This document shows positions 57,751 to 64,000 of a stretch of DNA of 64,000 nucleotides, piece by piece. Position numbers and translations under genes: made by a program. Positions within the stretch are counted from its first letter, which is position 1, and each line of letters opens with the position of its first letter. The notes under the pieces are model-generated. The model searched no databases. It worked only from the letters and a program-made list of their open reading frames with translations, and had not been told where the DNA came from. Where the stretch lies: the NCBI RefSeq assembly GCF_022809125.1, contig NZ_JALGBI010000001.1, positions 1,178,001 to 1,242,000 of the forward strand, read 5' to 3'. Source of the DNA: Variovorax terrae. GTDB taxonomy: Bacteria; Pseudomonadota; Gammaproteobacteria; Burkholderiales; Burkholderiaceae_C.

Positions 57751-58839
57751 ATGGATGAAGTCCGCATCCCCGTGCAGGCCCTCAAGGGCCGTGGCGCCGC
57801 CTCGCGGCTGGCGCACCGTTTCGAGAAGGACGCGCGCGCCGCGTTCGACGACGGATGGGGCACGCTCGAGGAAGGCGCCATGGCGCCGTTGCCGCCGCTG
57901 CAGACCGAGGTGATCTGGGAAGACGCCAGAAGCATCATCACCGGCAACGATTCGCCCGACATCTACTTCGAGCGTTCGATCAACCCCTACCGCGGCTGCG
58001 AGCATGGCTGCATCTACTGCTATGCGCGCCCCACGCACAGCTACCTCGGCCTGTCGCCGGGGCTGGATTTCGAGACCAGGATCATCGCCAAGCGCAACAT
58101 CGCGCAGGTGCTGCGCGCCGAGCTCGCGAGGAAAAGCTACCGGCCCGCCCACCTCGCCATCGGCACCGTGACCGACTGCTACCAGCCGGTGGAGCGCGAG
58201 CTGCGCCTCACGCGCGCCGTGATCGAGCTGCTGCACGAAACCCGCCACGCCTTCGGCCTCGTCACCAAATCGAGCGCGGTGGAGCGCGACCTCGACCTGC
58301 TGGCGCCGATGGCGGCAGAGCGGCTCGCGGCGGTCTACGTCACCATCACCACGCTCGACGGCGAGCTCGCGCGCAAGCTCGAGCCGCGCGCGGCCGCGCC
58401 GCACCGGCGGCTGCGCACCCTGCGCACGCTGGCCGAGCAGGGCGTGCCGGTGGGCGTGAGCGTGTCGCCGCAGATTCCCTTCGTCAACGAGGACATGGAG
58501 CAGGTGCTGGAGGCCGCCTGGGACGCCGGCGCGCGCAGCGCCTTCTACAACGTGATCCGCCTGCCGTGGGAGCTGAGCCCGCTGTTCCGCGAGTGGCTGG
58601 CGCTGCACTACCCGCTGCGCGCGGACCGCATCATGGCGCGCATCCAGGAGATGCGCGGCGGCAAGGACTACGACAGCGATTTCGCCACGCGCATGAAGGG
58701 CAGCGGCCTGTGGGCCGAGCTGATCCGCCAGCGCTTCGAGAAGGCCACGGCCCGGCTGGGCTACAACCGCGCGCGCATCGCGCTCGACCTGCGGGCCTTC
58801 CGCCCGCCGGGCGGCGCGGGGCAAGGCCACCTGTTCTGA
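57751..58839 (+). CDS. PA0069-family radical SAM protein (spore photoproduct lyase-like)
   Basis: 362-residue radical SAM enzyme. The 4Fe-4S cluster motif Cys-x3-Cys-x2-Cys is GCEHGCIYC (Cys83, Cys87, Cys90), preceded by ERSINPYRG. KGRGAASRLAHRFE at the N-terminus is the family hallmark. Homologues are related to DNA-repair spore photoproduct lyase, and from memory PA0069 of Pseudomonas aeruginosa belongs to its LexA regulon; the LexA box upstream here agrees. ATG 57751 follows GGGGAAGG; an in-frame ATG at 57676 is possible. Substrate not established. Confidence 0.9.
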   Translation: MDEVRIPVQALKGRGAASRLAHRFEKDARAAFDDGWGTLEEGAMAPLPPLQTEVIWEDARSIITGNDSPDIYFERSINPYRGCEHGCIYCYARPTHSYLGLSPGLDFETRIIAKRNIAQVLRAELARKSYRPAHLAIGTVTDCYQPVERELRLTRAVIELLHETRHAFGLVTKSSAVERDLDLLAPMAAERLAAVYVTITTLDGELARKLEPRAAAPHRRLRTLRTLAEQGVPVGVSVSPQIPFVNEDMEQVLEAAWDAGARSAFYNVIRLPWELSPLFREWLALHYPLRADRIMARIQEMRGGKDYDSDFATRMKGSGLWAELIRQRFEKATARLGYNRARIALDLRAFRPPGGAGQGHLF

Positions 58840-58846
58840 TCGGGTA

Positions 58847-58880
58847 TTGACGCGGGTCAAATTTGGTTGATATTATCAAC
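58847..58880 (+). promoter_or_regulatory. Promoter with palindromic operator of the Bug/Rieske operon
   Basis: TTGACG (58847-58852), 18-base spacer, TATTAT (58871-58876). The perfect inverted repeat GTTGATATTATCAAC (58866-58880) covers the -10, as expected for a repressor; the TTGATA-type half-sites are reminiscent of GntR/FCD regulators. No regulator gene is adjacent in the window. Confidence 0.65.
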
Positions 58881-58905
58881 AAAACAAACCCGTTGGAGAC
58901 AACCC

Positions 58906-59910
58906 ATGACCCACGACGCCTTCGCTTCCTCCCCCGGCCGCCGCCGCGCGCTGCAGGCCCTGGCCGCCACCGCGGCCGCCGGCCTGGCCTGGCCGCTGCG
59001 AGCCCAGGACGCCTTTCCCTCCAAGCCGATCCGCGTGGTCGTGCCGTTCGCGCCCGGCGGCGCGATCGACGTGGCCGTGCGCGCCATGGCCGAGAAGGTG
59101 GCCACCCTGCTGAACCAGCCGGTGGTGGTGGACGCCAAGCCCGGCGCCGCCACCATCGTCGGCGCGGATGCCGTGGCCAAGGCCGCGCCCGACGGCTACA
59201 CGGTGCTCATCACCACCAGCTCCACCACCATCAACAACGCCGCGGTCTACAAGAAGCTGCCCTACGACCCGGCCACCAGTTTCGCGCCCGTGACCATGGT
59301 CTCGCTGGGCAGCGTGATGTTCGCCGGCCCGGCCACGGCGCCCTACAGCAACCTCAAGGAATTCGCGGCCTGGGCCAAGGCGCAGAACCGGCCGATCAGC
59401 TTCGGCTCCTGGGGCGTGGGCTCCTCCGCACACCTGTTCGGCGAATTGCTGCGCACCCGCTACGGCCTGAACATGCAGCACGTGGCCTACAAGGGCGACG
59501 TTGCCGCGCTGACCGACGTGCGCGGCGGCGTGCTCGACACCACCTTCTCCAGCCCGGTCAGCGCGCGGCCGCTGGTGAGGGCCGGCAGCATCAAGGCGCT
59601 GGGCATGACCGGCCCGCGCCGCTCGGGCGGCCTGCCCGAGCTGGCCACCTTCGGCGAGCAGGGCTTTGCCGGCTTCGAGCTCGCGGGCTATGTGGCCGTG
59701 TACGTGCCTGCCGGCACGCCGCGCCCCGTCATCGACCGGCTCAACAAGGCTTTCGTGGCGGCCATCCGCTCGCCCGACGTGACACAGCGCCTGATCGACC
59801 AGGGGCAGGACCCGATCGCCGGCACGCCCGAAGAACTGCAGGCCATCTACAACCACGACTTTCCCCTGTGGACCGGCATGCTCAAGGCCGCCGGCATCCA
59901 GCCGGAGTAA
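58906..59910 (+). CDS. Bug/TctC-family periplasmic substrate-binding protein
   Basis: 334-residue solute-binding protein. The N-terminus SSPGRRRALQALAATAAAGLAWPLRAQ has a twin-arginine-like start but without the full Tat motif; cleavage after LRA. Family blocks: FPSKPIRVVVPFAPGGAIDVAVR, VVDAKPGAATIVGADAVAKAAPDGYTVL, and VPAGTPRPVIDRLNKAF. First gene of a unit with a ferredoxin and a Rieske oxygenase, so its ligand is likely the oxygenase substrate or a related aromatic acid (inference). ATG 58906 is preceded by a TTGGAGA-type site. Confidence 0.93.
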   Translation: MTHDAFASSPGRRRALQALAATAAAGLAWPLRAQDAFPSKPIRVVVPFAPGGAIDVAVRAMAEKVATLLNQPVVVDAKPGAATIVGADAVAKAAPDGYTVLITTSSTTINNAAVYKKLPYDPATSFAPVTMVSLGSVMFAGPATAPYSNLKEFAAWAKAQNRPISFGSWGVGSSAHLFGELLRTRYGLNMQHVAYKGDVAALTDVRGGVLDTTFSSPVSARPLVRAGSIKALGMTGPRRSGGLPELATFGEQGFAGFELAGYVAVYVPAGTPRPVIDRLNKAFVAAIRSPDVTQRLIDQGQDPIAGTPEELQAIYNHDFPLWTGMLKAAGIQPE

Positions 59911-59916
59911 ACCCGC

Positions 59917-60204
59917 ATGACGCAAGCCACGGCCGACAAGGCCTTTCAGGTGGTGCTGGCCCGCTCGGGCCGCACCGTGGCGGTGGGCGAGGGCGAGAGC
60001 ATCCTCGATGTGCTGCTGCTCGAGGGGCTCGACGTGCCCAGCTCCTGCCAGCAGGGCATCTGCGGCACCTGCGAGACGCGGGTGCTGGCCGGCACGCCCG
60101 ACCACCGCGACCTGCTGCTCAGCGACAGCGAGAAGGCCAGCGGCAAGACCCTGCTGATCTGCTGCTCGCGCAGCCATACCGACACCCTGACCCTGGACCT
60201 CTGA
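59917..60204 (+). CDS. Stand-alone 2Fe-2S plant-type ferredoxin
   Basis: 95-residue ferredoxin. Cysteine pattern Cys44-x4-Cys49-x2-Cys52 and a distal Cys82 (or 83). SCQQGICGTCETRVLAGTPDHRD is the sequence style of the C-terminal ferredoxin domain of class IA oxygenase reductases (phthalate or vanillate type), but the flavin and NAD domains are absent. It probably feeds electrons to the Rieske oxygenase encoded one base after its stop; the reductase must come from elsewhere. Gap to the Bug gene is 6 bases. Confidence 0.92.
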   Translation: MTQATADKAFQVVLARSGRTVAVGEGESILDVLLLEGLDVPSSCQQGICGTCETRVLAGTPDHRDLLLSDSEKASGKTLLICCSRSHTDTLTLDL

Positions 60205-60205
60205 C

Positions 60206-61411
60206 ATGAACGCCCGCCAAGACCCCCGACCGATCATCCCCATCCGCAACGCCTACGAGCTGCCCGCGCCGACCTCGCGCGACGACCTCACGCGCGTGGG
60301 CCGCGGCACGCCCATGGGCGAGCTGCTGCGCCGCTACTGGCACCCCGTGGGCCTGTCCACGGACGCTGGCGACACGCCGCGCGAGGTGCAGGTGCTGGGC
60401 GAGACGCTGATCCTGTTTCGCGCCGGCAACGGCGAGCCCGGCCTGCTGTACCCGCGCTGCGCGCACCGCGGCACCTCGCTGATCTACGGCAAGGTCGAGG
60501 ACGACGGCATCCGCTGCTGCTACCACGGCTGGAAGTTCGGCCCGCAGGGCCAGTGCCTGGACCAGCCCTGCGAGCCCGAGGGCGGCAAGATGCGCCACAA
60601 GGTGCAGCAGCCAGGCTACTCGGTGGCCGAGCGCTATGGCCTGATCTGGACCTACATGGGCCCGCCGGACCGCCAGCCGGTGCTGCCGCAGTTCGAGCCG
60701 CTCGAACACCTGGCCGAGGGCGAGTTCCTGGAAGCCGACGACCAGAGCATCGGCGGCGGCGGCCCGGTGGTGATCGACTGCAACTGGCTGCAGCACTACG
60801 AGAACGTGGTCGACCCCTGGCACGTGCTGGTGCTGCACGGCACCTTCTCGGGCGTGCAGTTCACCGACATGATGCTGCGCGCGCCCACCATCAGTTTCGA
60901 CTACACGCCGATCGGCGTGAAGGTGACCTCGCTGCGCACGCTGGACGACGGCTCGATCTTCCGCCGCGTCACCGAGGCCAGCCTGCCCACGCTGCGCGTG
61001 GTGCCCAACCCGCGCGTGGGCCAGTACGCACGGGTGGAATCGATCGGCTTCGTGCTGCCGATGGACGACACGCATTTCCGCATCTACACCGTGGCGCGGG
61101 TGCGCGAGAAAGGCGAGCTCACCGCCTTCCGCTCGCGCCAGGGCGGCAAGCTGTGGCGCGAGCTCACGCCCGAGGAGCACCGCCAGTACCCGGGCGACTA
61201 CGAGGCGCAGGTGGGGCAGGGCGCCATCACCTTCCACTCGGAGGAGCACCTGGCTACCACCGACAAAGGCATCGCCATGCTGCGCCGCATGCTGGCGCAG
61301 CAGCTCGACGTGCTGGCCGCGGGGGGCAACCCGGCGGGGGTGAGCTTTGATCCGGCCGAGGCGATGATTCGCTTCGAGGCGGGGAATTTTCATGATCCGC
61401 TGGTGGGGTGA
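60206..61411 (+). CDS. Rieske 2Fe-2S aromatic ring-hydroxylating oxygenase alpha subunit
   Basis: 401-residue terminal oxygenase. Rieske centre: Cys85-Ala-His87 (YPRCAHRGTSL) and Cys104/His107 (GIRCCYHGWKFGPQG). Mononuclear iron ligands His206 and His211 with the bridging Asp203 lie in YENVVDPWHVLVLHGTFS. The length and single-subunit context resemble phthalate-4,5-dioxygenase or vanillate demethylase-type enzymes, which oxidise or demethylate aromatics; exact substrate unknown. Last gene of the operon, followed by repeat DNA. Confidence 0.93.
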   Translation: MNARQDPRPIIPIRNAYELPAPTSRDDLTRVGRGTPMGELLRRYWHPVGLSTDAGDTPREVQVLGETLILFRAGNGEPGLLYPRCAHRGTSLIYGKVEDDGIRCCYHGWKFGPQGQCLDQPCEPEGGKMRHKVQQPGYSVAERYGLIWTYMGPPDRQPVLPQFEPLEHLAEGEFLEADDQSIGGGGPVVIDCNWLQHYENVVDPWHVLVLHGTFSGVQFTDMMLRAPTISFDYTPIGVKVTSLRTLDDGSIFRRVTEASLPTLRVVPNPRVGQYARVESIGFVLPMDDTHFRIYTVARVREKGELTAFRSRQGGKLWRELTPEEHRQYPGDYEAQVGQGAITFHSEEHLATTDKGIAMLRRMLAQQLDVLAAGGNPAGVSFDPAEAMIRFEAGNFHDPLVG

Positions 61412-61456
61412 TCTGAGGCTTGAGATTTCTTGATTTCGAGGTGAAATCGGGCTGAT

Positions 61457-62117
61457 GTCCTTGTGCTGCGGTCGTTTCTTGCTATGGATTCAGGAGTTCT
61501 TTGCTCGTTGTCTTAGATGGCTGGCTCGCCTGCAGGCCGGGACTCGGCCCGGCGGCCGACTCACTTTTCTTTGCTTCGCCAAAGAAAAGTAAGCAAAAGA
61601 AAGGCGAGCCGGGTTCGTCGGCCCTGCGCTTCGCTTCGGGCACGCTGCGCTACTCGGGCCGGGCGGGAGGCTCAGAAACTCGCCCTGCGGGCTCAAACAT
61701 CTTCGCCTCTTTTCCCGCCCGCCCCTGCGTTGCTCGCCTCCTCACAACGGCGGTGGGAAACCAACTCCCCCTCTCATTGACAGGACGCGCCATGGCGCGT
61801 TCTTGTGGGCTTGGTTTTTTGTCTTTCTCCCCCACGCCGTCCTGGCATGGCCGAGCAGCGCAGCGGCAGGTGGATCAGGGCTGGCGTTGTTTGAGCGAAG
61901 CGAGTTTAGCCAGACCCCACCTGGCGCGAGCAGCGCAGGGAACCCCGAAGGGGCCATGACTGCGGCTCGCCTTTCTTTTGCTTACTTTTCTTTGGCGAAG
62001 CAAAGAAAAGTGAGTCGCCTGCCGGGGCGAGTCCCGGCTTGCAGGCGAGCCAGCCATCTAAGACAACGAGCAAAGAACTCCTGAATCGATAGCAAGAAAC
62101 GACCGTAGCACAAGGAC
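61457..62117. repeat. 661-bp inverted-repeat (MITE-like) element with two 55-bp repeat copies (10 and 11)
   Basis: Arms 61457-61611 and 61963-62117 are both 155 bp and match as an inverted repeat with about 6 mismatches by my count. Each arm has an inner stem ACTTTTCTTTG/CAAAGAAAAGT (61563-61590; 61984-62011) and an outer copy of the dispersed repeat (61442-61499 plus; 62076-62140 minus). The 351-bp centre has only short, unconvincing frames. The whole 778-bp gap 61412-62189 has no gene. No transposase or obvious target duplication is seen. Confidence 0.85.
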
Positions 62118-62189
62118 CTCTGGCCAATTGAGCCCAAAAAATCCAGAATTTCCAGCCCATGAGGCACAACAGCCCCACCTGCCAGCCGC

Positions 62190-62675
62190 TCAGGCCTGCC
62201 CCCCCGCCTGCAGCGCCTCCTCACTGGCCACCAACTCCTGCGCCTTGGCCTTGAGCTTGGCCAGGCTGCTGACGAGCTGGTCGATCTCGGCCTGCGTCAG
62301 CGCGCTGCGCAGCACGCGGTCGCGGTCGCGCGCCGCTTCGCCGAGGCCCTTCACGATCCTGCGCCCGGCGGCGGTGAGCTTGATGCGGGCCGAGCGCGCG
62401 TCGGCGGCATCGGCGCGCCGCTCGGCGAAGCCGCGCTCCACGAGGCCGGTGACGATGCGGCTGATCTGCGCCTTGTCGGTGCTGGAGTAGGCCACCAGGT
62501 CGCGCAAGGCCACCGGCTGCAGGTACTCGATCAGCGCCAGCGTGCGCCACTCCATCAGGCTCACGTCGTGCTCGCGGCGAAAGCGCATCGACGCGCTGCG
62601 CCGCAGCACGTCGGAGGTGCTGTTGACTTCGTAGCTCAGCAGGGGGCGGAAGGCGGGCGTTCGGGGGGCGGCCAT
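62190..62675 (-). CDS. MarR-family transcriptional regulator
   Basis: 161-residue winged-helix regulator. MEWRTLALIEYLQPVALRDLVAYSSTDKAQISRIVTGLVERGF is the helix-turn-helix region, followed by the wing (ADARSARIKLTAAGRRIV). ATG 62675 is chosen since AGGAG lies 10 bases upstream; a TTG at 62681 is in frame. Target genes are unknown; the phosphoethanolamine transferase gene is immediately upstream on the same strand (21-bp gap), so they may form one unit. Confidence 0.92.
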   Translation of the reverse strand: MAAPRTPAFRPLLSYEVNSTSDVLRRSASMRFRREHDVSLMEWRTLALIEYLQPVALRDLVAYSSTDKAQISRIVTGLVERGFAERRADAADARSARIKLTAAGRRIVKGLGEAARDRDRVLRSALTQAEIDQLVSSLAKLKAKAQELVASEEALQAGGQA

Positions 62676-62696
62676 GGGCAAGGGGCTCCTGGCCTC

Positions 62697-64000
62697 TCAG
62701 GGCGTGGTGCAGGGGCGGAACATGTCGAGCGACGGCTGGTAGGCCGCCGTCTGCACATGGAGCAGCCCGAGCACCGAGTGGAAATAGTTGTCGTGCGACA
62801 GCGGCGCGTCGAGCCGCTGCTTGAGGCAGGCGGTGGACACCTTGCCGGCCTGCGCGAAGGCGGGCGACAGCCAGGTGATCCAGGGCACGTGCTTTTGCAC
62901 GTCCGGCGCGATCGAGTACGGCAGGCCGTGCAGGTAGAGGTTGTTCTCGCCCAGCGACTCGCCGTGGTCCGAGACGTAGAGCATGGCGGGCAGCGAGCGC
63001 GGCTCCTGGGCCTTGAGCCAGCCGATCACGGACGACAGGAACTGGTCTGTGTACAGGATGGTGTTGTCGAAGGCGTTGACCACCTGCTCGCGCGCGCAGT
63101 CCTGCAGCGCGTTGCTGGTGCATTCGGGCTGGAACTTCTTGAACGCGGCGGGCACCCGCTTGTAGTAGGCCGGGCCGTGGCTGCCCATCTGGTGCATCAC
63201 GATCACCACGCCCTTGGCGCGGCGCTCGGCCGGCAGCGCGGCGATGCGCTGGTCGAGCTGGTTCAGCATGATCTCGTCGAAGCACTCGCCGCCCTCGCAC
63301 AGGCCCGGCACCTTGAGGTTCGAGGTGTCGGCCTGCGCCACGCGGTCGCACACGCCCTTGCAGCCCGACTGGTTGTCGATCCACAGCACGGCGAGGCCGG
63401 CGCGCTGCAGCACGTCGAGCAGGTTCTCGTAGTTGGCCTTGCGGCTCTCGAACGCCTGGCGCCCCAGGTGCGAGAACATGCAGGGCAGCGAGGCCGCCGT
63501 GCTGGTGCCGCAGGACCAGGCGTTGCGAAAGCTCTGAACATCCTCGCCGGCCAGCTTCGGGTTGGTGGGGCGGCCATAGCCGTTGAGCGCGAAGTTGCCG
63601 CTGCGCGCCGTCTCGCCCAGCACCAGCACCAGCAGCGGCGGCCGGGCCGGCTTGCCGGGCAGCGGGGCGAGCCGGGCGTCCTCGCCCAGCGGCAGCAAGG
63701 TGTTGCTGTCGAGCTGGAAGGGCTTGCTGGCGAGGTCGACCAGCGCATAGAGCGAGTTGAGCGGGTTGATGAGGTAGCGCACCTGGGTGTGGTTGCGCAT
63801 CACCGACGAAAAGTCCTGGAAGATCAGCAGCAGGGTGCCCGCCAGCAGGGCGCAGGACGCGATGAACAGGAGCGCGTTCTGGAACAGCCGCCGCAGCCAC
63901 GGCACGCGCTTGACGGGGGTGCGCCAGAGCCACAGCAGGGGCAGCAGCGCCAGCACCAGCACGGTGAGCAGCAGCCGCAGGTTGAGCAGGTCCAGCGTCT
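62697..64000 (-). CDS. Phosphoethanolamine transferase, EptA/MCR-type (partial, N-terminus off right edge)
   Basis: At least 434 residues; the frame remains open to the edge (TLDLLNLRLLLTVLVLALLP). Membrane helices are followed by a periplasmic sulfatase-fold catalytic domain: LVLVLGETARSGNFALNGYG, the nucleophilic threonine in CGTSTAASLPCMFSHLGR, MHQMGSHGPAYYKRVP and YVSDHGESLGENNLYLHG with metal ligands. Several paired cysteines fit the family. It adds phosphoethanolamine to lipid A (or another glycolipid), lowering negative charge and affecting polymyxin sensitivity; the lipid target here is inferred. Confidence 0.93.
   Translation of the reverse strand, partial: TLDLLNLRLLLTVLVLALLPLLWLWRTPVKRVPWLRRLFQNALLFIASCALLAGTLLLIFQDFSSVMRNHTQVRYLINPLNSLYALVDLASKPFQLDSNTLLPLGEDARLAPLPGKPARPPLLVLVLGETARSGNFALNGYGRPTNPKLAGEDVQSFRNAWSCGTSTAASLPCMFSHLGRQAFESRKANYENLLDVLQRAGLAVLWIDNQSGCKGVCDRVAQADTSNLKVPGLCEGGECFDEIMLNQLDQRIAALPAERRAKGVVIVMHQMGSHGPAYYKRVPAAFKKFQPECTSNALQDCAREQVVNAFDNTILYTDQFLSSVIGWLKAQEPRSLPAMLYVSDHGESLGENNLYLHGLPYSIAPDVQKHVPWITWLSPAFAQAGKVSTACLKQRLDAPLSHDNYFHSVLGLLHVQTAAYQPSLDMFRPCTTP

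Noticed and set aside
57483..57758. 91-codon plus-strand frame across the LexA box
   Set aside because: The 5' half is low-complexity and runs through the promoter; the 3' part overlaps the radical SAM start. No coding support.
61501..61959. Open frames inside the 661-bp palindromic element
   Set aside because: They arise from both arms being open in several frames, lack ribosome-binding sites and resemble no protein.

Overview
The window is a GC-rich, gene-dense bacterial chromosome segment. Gene content and signatures point to a betaproteobacterium of the Comamonadaceae (Variovorax, Ramlibacter, Polaromonas or Acidovorax-like): Bug/TctC-type periplasmic binding proteins, a fused LivM-LivG transporter protein, the ATP-grasp/alpha-E/transglutaminase gene set, cydDCABX, and many copies of a short intergenic repeat. 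The assignment is inference from family knowledge; no rRNA or tRNA gene is present to confirm it.

Layout. 1-4622 (minus strand): bamC (cut by the left edge), dapA, a methyltransferase, a short-chain dehydrogenase, a 41-residue membrane protein and an MFS transporter. 4736-11809 (plus): a tight run parE - deacetylase - GNAT - lytic transglycosylase - parC - small membrane protein. 11919-12374: RidA-family protein. 12482-27845: three loci of one predicted peptide-ligation/tagging gene set (transglutaminase plus fused ATP-grasp/alpha-E; transglutaminase/DUF2126; separate ATP-grasp and alpha-E). A small accessory locus (16333-18480) splits them. It encodes a seven-bladed propeller lipoprotein and a secreted sphingomyelinase D-like phospholipase. 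comEC lies between the second and third loci. 27881-31213: cupin, Bug protein, alpha/beta hydrolase, LysR regulator. 31219-36392 (minus): MoxR - DUF58 - TgpA transglutaminase - MltB, joined mostly by overlapping stop/start codons. 36446-39557: deacetylase, enoyl-CoA hydratase-like protein, MscS channel. 39533-44377 (minus): a branched-chain amino-acid-type ABC transporter with fused permease/ATPase. 44666-48196: etfB-etfA-acyl-CoA dehydrogenase. Then nitronate monooxygenase, a membrane acyltransferase, the cytochrome bd operon cydDCABX (50653-57014), a DOPA-dioxygenase-like protein, a LexA-box-controlled radical SAM protein, a Bug/ferredoxin/Rieske oxygenase operon (58906-61411), a 661-bp inverted-repeat element, a MarR regulator and a phosphoethanolamine transferase cut by the right edge.

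The main structure not explained by ordinary genes is a ~55-bp repeat family. Eleven copies are visible, and five lie inside coding sequences: two encode secretion signal sequences, one supplies a start codon and one forms an extra loop in ComEC. A second, GC-rich repeat probably supplies the N-terminus of the DUF58 protein. A third element is a near-perfect palindrome with 155-bp arms that each contain the first repeat. Other points of interest are the sphingomyelinase D-like enzyme beside a cysteine-paired propeller, a canonical LexA box before the radical SAM gene, and several perfect palindromic operators.
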